Positions 44,235 to 52,487 of a stretch of DNA of 64,000 nt are shown here, one piece after another (positions within the stretch are counted from its first letter, which is position 1; every line of letters starts with the position of its first letter). The stretch is taken from positions 62,001 through 126,000 of the forward strand of contig JANXAL010000045.1 in the NCBI GenBank assembly GCA_025062325.1. Direction: 5' to 3'. This stretch comes from Roseiflexus sp. (GTDB lineage Bacteria > Chloroflexota > Chloroflexia > Chloroflexales > Roseiflexaceae). Made by a program: the position numbers and the translations under genes. Below the pieces are notes generated by a model. It was not told the origin of the DNA. It ran no database searches and saw only the letters and a list, made by a program, of their open reading frames with translations.

Positions 44235-44303
44235 GATACGCTCTGCATGGCTTCGCCAACAGGCTGACGCACAGGCGCAAAGCATATGATGGCGCGCTTC
44301 GCC

Positions 44304-44345
44304 TGATCCGCGAAAATCCGTCTCAATCCGTGCAGATCCGTGTGC
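44304..44345. repeat. Right half of a CACGGAT element, copy H
   Basis: CGCGAAAATCCGTCTCAATCC then GTGCAGATCCGTGTGCC. It directly abuts the truncated HEPN fragment that begins at 44346. Confidence 0.7.
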
Positions 44346-44945
<600 letters not shown>

Positions 44946-44953
44946 GGGCAATC

Positions 44954-47782
44954 ATGTATCAACTCGACATTCTCGCGCAACACCGCGATGCGCTGCTGCT
45001 AGCGGAGGTGGCGGGGTGGGTGCATGACTGGCAGAAGTGCATTGATATGAAGGCGGCGTCCGATTGGGAGAAAGGTTCTAAAGTAGATAAAAGTAAGATA
45101 CATCAATGGAAGAAAAGAGGTAGCATCTTCAATCCAGGAGACTTCTCTTCCTGTCTCCAAAATCTGACTCTTAATCTTTGTGCGAGCCATGGCGATCTCA
45201 AAACAATAGTTGAGATAGGGAGTAAGCCTTCAAGAGCGAGACAATCCAACAATCTTCTCGAACAGGTTTTGGGAAAATCACACGACGCCGCCCATGTAGA
45301 AAAAGAACTTGGAGACCGCGAAAATGTACACCTCGCTACGGATTGGCTCTCATCACCATTTGGAATGGAAGATGTACAGCCTGATAACCTCCTCGCACGT
45401 CTCCTGGGCAAACCAAAAAGTTTTCTTCAGGGACTCACATCTCAGTCCAGGAGCGATTTTCTCGCCGCACTGAGAGAAGTCTTTTCCGAAGCGTGGGGCG
45501 ACACACGCCGTCCAATCAACGAAGTCACGCTCTGGGACTGGTCTTCGATTGTTGCGCCACTGTACAAAGCGGAACTGGCTCGTTGCGTTCTCACCAGCAC
45601 TAGCCGTCAATATAGCGATATTGCCTGGCGCCTCCTCAGCGTCCGCATCAATGGACTGGACTATCTGCTTGCTGTCTCCAGCATTCCCGACCTGCTAGCG
45701 CGCAGGGAATTGTTGAAGGATGCCTGGGATCGGGTGCAACGCCTGCTAGAAGAGACCTACCCTATGGGGCTTGAGGTCTATCGGGATGAAAACGGACCGG
45801 TCTTCGTCGTGCCGGATATTGATAATCTTCTTCAAAATGCACAGGTCAAAGGCGCTCCTTTGGAAAAGCTCATTCTGTCGGAGTTTGCTCAAGGTACTGT
45901 GCGAGGAAATGCTGCTCTCGCCATTTCTGGAGAAATCATTCCTGAACCATTCGCCGATCCGAAACCCTGGAAAGGTCAGCCAGCGTCGCAGGAACTGCCG
46001 CCAATTGCAGACCATCTGAAGCGCCAGCCCGCAACTGCCGCCGATCCGGTCTGGCTCGATAGTATCTGGCAGAACCACTACGATGAGATCTGCACCGTCT
46101 GCGGTCTGCGCCCGCAGGGACCAGGCGCAAAAGCCAAAGGGCGCAATCTGTGCGATGTGTGCGAGCAACGTCGCGCCGATCGCGCCAGAGACTGGCGGAC
46201 TCAGTGGCTGTCTACCACCATCTGGCTCGATGAGGTCGCTGATGACAATGGCCGCCTTGCGCTGATCGTCGGTTCGTTCGACCTGACGCACTGGCTGTCC
46301 GGCGATTGCGTGCGTTCGCTGCTGGTTCGCGAACCGAACGATCAGAATGGCCGTCACGCTGATAAAGTCGCCAAAAACCCATCCTTCGCCCGTTTGCGTC
46401 GCATCTGGGAAACCACCCGCGCCTTCTGGCAGGAAGTCGGTCCGACCGACGACACGCGACGGTTGCAGGACTCGGTCATCGGGCAGCATACCGGACCTGC
46501 CGGATCCCGTCTGGAGATATCGGGCCGGTTGCAGCCCGCAACGCCAGGCGCCCGTCTTGAACCATATCACGCTTATGAGCTTGTCCTTCCTGGCGACGTC
46601 AGCCTCAGCGCGCTCTGGGATGGGCAACAATTCATCACGTGTGATCATCTGCCCTATTTCAGCAAGCGAATGCGATCAGATATCCAAGAGGCGCTGCGAT
46701 CTGGTCTCGAAATCAAAATCGAAGTTCCTGGCGGTTACGGCACGACCAGAACGTATTGGGGGACCGTTACCGTCGCTTCAACGTCGAGATCAAGCAGCCC
46801 CTTCATTCGCGCCGTCCCCCTCCTCGCCGAGCCGCGCGTCTTTCTGGCGCTTGTTCCCGCCGACCGGGCGCTCGAGGTCGTCGGCGCGATCAAGACGAAG
46901 TACGAGCGCGAGATGGGCAAGGTGCGCAACCGGTTGCCACTGCACCTCGGCGTGGTCTTTGCGCCATGGCGCGCGCCGCTGCGCGCCGTGCTCGACGCCG
47001 GTCGGCAGATGCTGCGCCAGCGCGCCAGTGCACAGGGATGGGAAGTCGTCTGTTGCGCGCGCAAGACCGTGAACAAGGGCGACCCGCTCCCTTCGCGCTT
47101 TCATCCCGACCAGCAGGGGCAATTCGCCGAATGGTTCGAGGTGACGCTCAAAAACGCCGATCACCGGGTGACGTGGCATGTTCCCGCCCTCATGGGCGAT
47201 GGGCAGACCGAAGACCTGTGGTATCCGTATGTGTTCCTCGACGTGAGCGCCGAACCGACCGACCGCACCCGTCGTTTCCAGGCGCGCAATCCGTGGAGCG
47301 GGCAGGACGGCTGGCTGATCCATGCCTCCGAACTGCAACCAGGCGACCGGGTCTTTTTCACCCCGTCCACCTTTGACTTTGAGTTCCTCGATACGACGGC
47401 GCGCCGCTTCGATGTGCACTACGACGATCAGGGTCGCCGTCCGCGCCGCACGCGCCCGTTCTATCTGGAAGACCTGGAACGGCTTGAGGAGTTGTGGGGC
47501 GTGATGAAGCGCCTGTCGCGCACCCAGCGCCATCAGGTCGTCCGCACCATCGAGGAGACGCGCGAACTCTGGTTTGGCGCGGATCATGAATGTCGCTCAC
47601 CGTCCGATCCAACCTTCAGGCAATTCGTCGCCGATACGCTGGCGGGCGCGGAATGGCCGAAGGAGAAGCCGTGGAAAGCGCTGCCTGATCGACAGCGCGA
47701 GCAACTGATCGAGTCCGGCGTGCGCGGCGAGTTGACCGACTGGTTTGAACTGCACGAGCAGATTCTCAAGGAGGAGGAATGA
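44954..47782 (+). CDS. csx11: Csx11-family (Cas10-like) type III large subunit
   Basis: A 942-aa protein in the position of Cas10/Cmr2. The N-terminal LAEVAGWVHDWQKCID has an HD-like dyad (His-Asp). A zinc-ribbon pair CTVCGL...LCDVCEQ lies near 375-400 (the two CxxC). Next is the palm-like RLALIVGSFDLTHWLSGD, typical of Csx11 in place of the Cas10 GDVSGIQ. No GGDD cyclase motif was found, so cyclic oligoadenylate synthesis is doubtful. The C-terminal half has VPLLAEPRVFLALVPADRAL and many basic residues. ATG 44954 follows GAGGG; a TTG at 44942 is possible. The stop overlaps the cmr4 start (ATGA). Confidence 0.82.
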   Translation: MYQLDILAQHRDALLLAEVAGWVHDWQKCIDMKAASDWEKGSKVDKSKIHQWKKRGSIFNPGDFSSCLQNLTLNLCASHGDLKTIVEIGSKPSRARQSNNLLEQVLGKSHDAAHVEKELGDRENVHLATDWLSSPFGMEDVQPDNLLARLLGKPKSFLQGLTSQSRSDFLAALREVFSEAWGDTRRPINEVTLWDWSSIVAPLYKAELARCVLTSTSRQYSDIAWRLLSVRINGLDYLLAVSSIPDLLARRELLKDAWDRVQRLLEETYPMGLEVYRDENGPVFVVPDIDNLLQNAQVKGAPLEKLILSEFAQGTVRGNAALAISGEIIPEPFADPKPWKGQPASQELPPIADHLKRQPATAADPVWLDSIWQNHYDEICTVCGLRPQGPGAKAKGRNLCDVCEQRRADRARDWRTQWLSTTIWLDEVADDNGRLALIVGSFDLTHWLSGDCVRSLLVREPNDQNGRHADKVAKNPSFARLRRIWETTRAFWQEVGPTDDTRRLQDSVIGQHTGPAGSRLEISGRLQPATPGARLEPYHAYELVLPGDVSLSALWDGQQFITCDHLPYFSKRMRSDIQEALRSGLEIKIEVPGGYGTTRTYWGTVTVASTSRSSSPFIRAVPLLAEPRVFLALVPADRALEVVGAIKTKYEREMGKVRNRLPLHLGVVFAPWRAPLRAVLDAGRQMLRQRASAQGWEVVCCARKTVNKGDPLPSRFHPDQQGQFAEWFEVTLKNADHRVTWHVPALMGDGQTEDLWYPYVFLDVSAEPTDRTRRFQARNPWSGQDGWLIHASELQPGDRVFFTPSTFDFEFLDTTARRFDVHYDDQGRRPRRTRPFYLEDLERLEELWGVMKRLSRTQRHQVVRTIEETRELWFGADHECRSPSDPTFRQFVADTLAGAEWPKEKPWKALPDRQREQLIESGVRGELTDWFELHEQILKEEE

Positions 47783-48765
47783 CCGTCTGGAAGCGTCAGC
47801 GTTACCTCTTCATCACTCTCGATCCGGTGCACGTGGGAACCGGCGGCTACCGGTTGGGACGGGTGGACAACAGCATTGCCCGCGAACCGGGGACGCGCGT
47901 GCCCAAGATCCCCGGCACGAGTCTCCACGGCGCCGCCCGCGCCTATGCCGCGTACCTCTACGAAACGCCCGAAGCCGCCGGGCAAAACCACGATCAGGTC
48001 AAGGAGCCAGACAAAAATCCGGTGTGCTACACCTTCGGCTCTATCAGTCAGGGCAAAGCATACTCCGGCGTGGTCAGCATCTTTGACGCACACATCATCC
48101 TCTTCCCGGTCTATTCGATGGTGGGACCGGTGTGGGTCAGCACGGTGGAGCGGCTGGCGGAAGCCGGGTTTATCGTCACAAAAGACGGGCAGGAACAGAA
48201 GCAGACGCCGCCTGACCTTGAGCTGAATACTGCGCTGCTCACATGGCAACGCAAAACCTCGCTTACGCTTAACCTGGGCTGGCTGATGGTCGCCTTTGGC
48301 GGGCAGGCGACCGTGGAAGCGCCGTCTGCGTGGCAGGGCGACCGCTGGAATGCAGTGAAGGGGCACATCGCCCTCGTCCAGGAGGCGCTCTTCAGCCATA
48401 TCGTCAACAGCAATCTCGAAGTGCGCACTTCGGTGAGCATTGATCCGCAGACCGGCGCGGCTCAGGAAGGTTTGCTGTTCACCTACGAAGCCATCCCCCG
48501 CGCAACGTTCCTCACTGTCGATGTGGTGCTTGACGATTATCGCGCAAATGAACAGGGATGGTTGCCGGGAACCGTGAGTAAGACCGGCAAGGGCAACAAT
48601 CTCCCCGGCGATCCCTGGTCTGGTCCGCTCGATGTCGTGCGGGCCGGTTTCGGTTTGATCGAATGGCTCGGCATCGGCGGCATGGGCACGCGCGGCTTCG
48701 GGCGGATGGCAGTTGTGGGACAGCCGCGCGAGGAGACGTATGGTGACGGAAGGACTTCTTTGTGA
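47779..48765 (+). CDS. cmr4: Type III RAMP Cmr4 (Cas7 backbone subunit)
   Basis: A 328-aa Cas7-type backbone subunit. TLDPVHVGTGGYRLGRVDNS includes the loop Asp (D30) equivalent to the target-RNA cleaving residue in Cmr4 proteins; IAREPGTRVPKIPGTSLHG follows, then the AARAYAAYLY helix. The C-terminal G-rich motif is WLGIGGMGTRGFGRM. The insertion of KPDKNPVCYTFG-like residues is normal for the family. It overlaps the csx11 stop by 4 bp. Confidence 0.92.
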   Translation: MTVWKRQRYLFITLDPVHVGTGGYRLGRVDNSIAREPGTRVPKIPGTSLHGAARAYAAYLYETPEAAGQNHDQVKEPDKNPVCYTFGSISQGKAYSGVVSIFDAHIILFPVYSMVGPVWVSTVERLAEAGFIVTKDGQEQKQTPPDLELNTALLTWQRKTSLTLNLGWLMVAFGGQATVEAPSAWQGDRWNAVKGHIALVQEALFSHIVNSNLEVRTSVSIDPQTGAAQEGLLFTYEAIPRATFLTVDVVLDDYRANEQGWLPGTVSKTGKGNNLPGDPWSGPLDVVRAGFGLIEWLGIGGMGTRGFGRMAVVGQPREETYGDGRTSL

Positions 48766-48789
48766 GGCTGACGCAAAGGCTCATAATGG

Positions 48790-48831
48790 GACACGGATAT
48801 GGACGGATCGGGACGGATGCTCACGGATTGG
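48790..48831. repeat. Half CACGGAT element, copy I
   Basis: ACACGGATATGGACGGATCGG and GGACGGATGCTCACGGATTGG between cmr4 and the Cmr5-like gene; left-type arm only. Confidence 0.65.
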
Positions 48832-48844
48832 GTGAGGGGCAACA

Positions 48845-49333
48845 ATGGCAAATCAGCATGTGCTCAATCTCGACTATCTGGCGGCGAGTCGAGCGCAGGC
48901 GATCATTCGTCGGATAGTCAAAAACAAGGAAACAGAGCGCGGCAAGCCTGAAGATGAACGTAAATCCGAACCGCAACTGGCTCGTGAAACTGATAACGCC
49001 GTCACCAAAGCGCTCGGCGTGCTGCAGGAGCACGGGGTGTACGCCTGTTTTCTCTACCTCCTGGCGAAAGAAAAAGACCTCGGAGGGATCATCGTCGATG
49101 AAATGCTCACTGCCTTGCAGGAGTTGAAATTTGACTGGAACAAGCCAATGAAACAAGGTCAAACCGACCTGACGCCAGAAGTTGTATTGAAGCACATAAG
49201 CGATAATGTCACCCGTGATCTTGAGCGTCTGTTGCTGGCGAAAGAGGTGCTGGAGCAGACGCTGATCTACGCCCGTTATGGCGCGAAGGCGTGCGATGTG
49301 AGTGAGTCCCAAGGGTTTGCACAAAAAGGCTGA
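48845..49333 (+). CDS. cmr5: Cmr5-like small subunit (Cas11)
   Basis: A 162-aa, mostly helical protein. SRAQAIIRRIVKN, ALGVLQEHGVYACFLYLLAK and LAKEVLEQTLIYARYGAKA match the Cmr5 layout, including the final helix. The small subunit binds along the crRNA-target filament. Length is slightly above the typical 125-150. The last residues (SESQGFAQKG) are weakly conserved. It lies 79 bp after cmr4 with a repeat half-element between. Confidence 0.8.
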   Translation: MANQHVLNLDYLAASRAQAIIRRIVKNKETERGKPEDERKSEPQLARETDNAVTKALGVLQEHGVYACFLYLLAKEKDLGGIIVDEMLTALQELKFDWNKPMKQGQTDLTPEVVLKHISDNVTRDLERLLLAKEVLEQTLIYARYGAKACDVSESQGFAQKG

Positions 49334-49812
49334 CGCCAGGATGCGAAGCTTTCAGGGGTAGGTTCGTTGGACATGTGCATGTGTTTTGTGCAGTGCGAGG
49401 CGTTGTTTCACCTCATCCCCCCAACCTCCTTCTCCCATGCTCTCAAGGGTAGAGTTGTTCAGGTGCAAAGGGCGTTTTCAGCGTCCCGACGCCTGTCTTT
49501 CCCTCATCCCCCCTCCCCCTTCTCCCACAGGGGGAGAAGGGGGAGGGTACGCATCCTAACGCCCAAAACAGGCGATGCAACAGAAGGGCTTGCCAAAAAA
49601 TCGACACTTGTGAGCTTCTCCTGCCCTCCTTCGCCCTCCGCGTGCGGAGGGCTGGGAGGAGAAGGGGGCATGTGGTTGTCCTGATGCCCGAAACGGAGAT
49701 ACCACGCAGAAGCGCGCCGGAAAATCCGCCCCCGTAGGGGGGTGCGAAGACACAGAGTGTGGAGTATTCGAGGTTTTGCGTTCTTGTGTCACATGTTCCA
49801 AGGACTACTGCA
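49334..49812. repeat. Repeat-filled gap inside the cas operon
   Basis: A 479-bp gap. At 49511-49548 CCCTCCCCCTTCTCCC pairs with GGGAGAAGGGGGAGGG around ACAGG. At about 49615-49665 there is a second CTTCTCCTGCCCTCC/GGAGGAGAAGG inverted repeat. Related CCTCATCCCCCC phrases occur near 49410. Such hairpins might weaken expression of the last gene. No coding signal. Confidence 0.65.
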
Positions 49813-50640
49813 ATGACCTGGCAGGCATACGAGGTGATTTTCCGCTTGCGCACGCCGCTCCACGTCGGCTGGCGCAAGGTGAGCAACCTGCAGATGACGC
49901 AGCATTACCTTACCGGGCGCAACATCTGGGGCGCGCTCACCATGCGCCTGACCCGTGATGCTGCGCCGGGACCGGCGACCAACCCCGGGGCGTACCGGCA
50001 GATCGGCGATCAGGTTCACCAACAGCTTGCGTTGACCTACTTCTACGCGGCGCTCCAGGAAGGCAACCGCTACGATGTCGTCTTGCCCTGGGAAAACGAG
50101 AGCGCCTTCCGCCGCCGCTTTCTCTCCAGTTACGCCAGCGCAGCGTTGACCTACCCGCAACACTCGGCGGATGAGGGGTTGCTGCACGAGGTGGAGTTCA
50201 TTACGCCTGCGACCAGGGATGACGGGAAGCCGGTGTTCCTCAAGGGGTACATCTTCGAGCGGCAGGAGTGCGACCTGGCGTGGCGTCAGGCGCTCGTACG
50301 GCTGCAGATCGGCGGCGAGCGCGGCTACGGTTGGGGTGACCTCGCACTGATCGGCATCACGCCGGTCGACGACGGCAGACTGTTTGATCGCGTGACGTTC
50401 GATGGAAGCGGCGCGCGCCCGGTCATTCACGTGCAGCCACCTGCGCGCCTGCTGGCGCACACCTTCGCCGATGGCGTGGACGCCTCCGGCGCCGTCGAGC
50501 CGCTCGTTGGACGGGAGTGGCAGTCGTATGCCGGGCAGCGCGTGGCATACACCGGCGTCGCCTTCGCTCCCGGCGCTGTCGTGGAACGGGCACAGCGTTT
50601 CATAGTGGAACAGTTCGGCATCTGGGTGTGCCAGGAGTAG
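49813..50640 (+). CDS. RAMP-superfamily Cas5-like type III subunit
   Basis: A 275-aa RAMP. It opens WQAYEVIFRLRTPLHVGWRK, then the HYLTGRNIWGALTMRLTR segment that is the RAMP substrate helix. The Gly-rich loop is RLQIGGERGYGWGDLAL. Position and motifs fit the Cas5-like (Cmr3-type) subunit that binds the crRNA 5' tag; the family name is inferred. ATG 49813 follows AAGGA. The longer frame from 49759 is not supported by homology. Last gene of the operon. Confidence 0.78.
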   Translation: MTWQAYEVIFRLRTPLHVGWRKVSNLQMTQHYLTGRNIWGALTMRLTRDAAPGPATNPGAYRQIGDQVHQQLALTYFYAALQEGNRYDVVLPWENESAFRRRFLSSYASAALTYPQHSADEGLLHEVEFITPATRDDGKPVFLKGYIFERQECDLAWRQALVRLQIGGERGYGWGDLALIGITPVDDGRLFDRVTFDGSGARPVIHVQPPARLLAHTFADGVDASGAVEPLVGREWQSYAGQRVAYTGVAFAPGAVVERAQRFIVEQFGIWVCQE

Positions 50641-50715
50641 GACGGACCGTTCCTGACAGGAAGCGCGTTGAGCTACGCGCCTGGTCCACAGGGCTAGTCA
50701 TACTGGACTGAGCAG

Positions 50716-50746
50716 CGTAAGGGCGGGTCTCAGACCCGCCCTTACG
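50716..50746. terminator. Perfect 15-bp inverted repeat after the cas operon
   Basis: CGTAAGGGCGGGTCT pairs base for base with AGACCCGCCCTTACG around a single C. It lies 75 bp after the Cas5-like stop. The right arm continues as GCTTCGTCGATC, which is repeated at about 50810-50833 at the end of the pseudogene. The function may be transcript-end formation in both directions, although there is no U-run. Confidence 0.55.
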
Positions 50747-50815
50747 CTTCGTCGATCCACCTGCAATGAGCGCGTCCCAGAGCGGGAGCGCTTTGTGAGA
50801 ATCCGAGACCCGCCC

Positions 50816-51721
50816 TTACGCTTCGTCGATCAACCTCCTCAACTCCTTCTTACTCAGCCCGGCGAGGAAGTCGCGCAGTTGCAGGTGCCAGAAGGCGAAG
50901 CCGCCGCCGACGCGCCGCATCAGCAGGAGGTCGCTGGCGTCGTTGAGCAACGCGGCGTAATTCCAGGGAGCGACGCCCGCATCCCAGAGCGCGACGCGCA
51001 GGGCAACGTGGCGGATGCAGGCCATGCCGCCGTGGTACAGGGCAGTAATCGTAAAGGACAACAGCAGCAAAGATACGGCGACCTCAATTCCGGCACGAAA
51101 CAAGTCCGCAGAGAGCAACGAGACGATGACAACGAGCAGCAATGGGACTGCTGCCCCCACGACGCCAGCCCGCATGGCATGCCACGCTGATCGGTAGACG
51201 CCTTCGTTTGGTCGCCGCCGGTCGCGATCGTCAATCTGATCACTGACCCACCCGCCCGCCCGCCCGCCAGCCCGCCCGCCAGCCCGGAGAGCGCTCGATA
51301 CGTTCGCTTCGCGCGATTATCAGGCAGCCAGTCAGGTTGCAGCCGTTCGATGTAAAACACTGGGCGTGTCGGGGGGTATCGGACGGGAACGGTGCGGCTG
51401 TTCGAGGCGGAGACCCGGTCTCGGCAGCACAGCCTGCGGCTGGCTCTTGAGGCTGAGCGGAATCCGTTGACGGCGTTCGGGGAGCCGGTTATCGAGCTGT
51501 CTTTTGATCTCCGCCTGAACGTTCCTGAGCAGCAGCGCGCGCTGGCGCGCCAGATCGGGTCCCTCGCGTTGCGCCAGGGCGGTCAACGCCAGGGCGAGCA
51601 GAAGGAGGATGCCAGTGATGGACCATGCCAGCCAGGGGTGGGGCCGCAACCACTCAGGGAGCGAGTCGGTGGCAATGTTGACGACAATACTCCCCACAAA
51701 TGAAACGATGGTCAGAAGCAA
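50816..51721 (-). pseudogene. Decayed membrane-anchored NACHT STAND protein
   Basis: Three fragments of one gene. The 5' part (51332-51721, TTG start) has helices IVSFVGSIVVNIAT and LAWSITGILLLLALALTALA, then LRNVQAEIKRQLDNRL. The middle (about 51360-51180) reads FYIERLQPDWLPDNRAKRTY and GLAGGLAGG repeats in another frame. The 3' part (50816-51175) holds two helices, NYAALLNDASDLLLMRRVGG and FAFWHLQLRDFLAGL, typical of the end of the transmembrane NACHT proteins seen in cyanobacteria and Chloroflexi. The P-loop NTPase core is absent, so the gene suffered a large deletion plus frameshifts. Confidence 0.65.
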
Positions 51722-51802
51722 CGCGATCTACCTGGCATTCAGCGCTGGCAAGCGCATCGTGCTGCCCCCTTCTCACCAGCCTCTGCGATGATCTGGTCTA
51801 TA

Positions 51803-52373
51803 ATAGCACACGGATGCGCACGGATCGCGACGGATGCGCACGGGTTGAGCATCTTCCATCGCACAGGTCTGCGTCAATCCATCGCATCCGCGCGCAATAG
51901 CACACGGATGCGCACGGATCGCGACGGATGCGCACGGATTGCCTCCTAGCACCCCGATCCGTATCAATCCGTCATATCCGCGCGCAATAGCACACGGATA
52001 TGCACGGATCGTGACGGATGCGCACGGATGGATCGCCTTCCATCACACAGATCTGCGTCAATCCGTCGTATCCGCGTGCGCGATAGCACACGGATGCGCA
52101 CGGATCGCGACGGATGCGCACGGATGGATCGTTTTCTCCTACACATATCCGCGTTAATCCGTCGTATCCGCGTGCGCAATAGCACACGGATATGCACGGA
52201 TTGCGACGGATGTGCACGGATGGATCGCCTTCCATTACACAGATCTGCGTCAATCCGTCGTATTCGCGCGCAATAGCACACGGATGCGCACGGATTGCGA
52301 CGGATGTGCACGGGTTGCCTCTCAGCACCCCGATCCGTGTCAATCCGTCGTATCCGCGTGCATCCGTGTCCCC
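51803..52373. repeat. Tandem array of six CACGGAT palindrome units
   Basis: Units start at ATAGCACACGGA: 51803, 51897, 51987, 52083, 52179 and 52273 (periods 94, 90, 96, 96, 94). Each has a left arm (CACACGGATGCGCACGGATC and ACGGATGCGCACGG), a variable centre of about 25 bp, then a right arm (CGTCAATCCGTCGTATCCGC). Left and right arms are complementary, so each unit can form a hairpin. The last right arm ends CATCCGTGTCCC, as the single copies do. The rest of the 51722-52487 gap holds GTTCAACCTTCCCACCTGCAAC decamers and a polypyrimidine tract. Confidence 0.85.
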
Positions 52374-52487
52374 TATGACAAATCGTGCGTGACTCCCTGC
52401 TGTCCACACTGGAACGGGACGTTCAACCTTCCCACCTGCAACCTGCAACCCTTCACACCTCTTGCCCCTCGCCTCTTGCCTCCCGCG

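Noticed and set aside
51803-52373. Array mistaken for a CRISPR
   Set aside because: The conserved parts are internally repeated heptamers with self-complementary arms, the period is about 94 bp, and the centres are not unique spacers of constant length.
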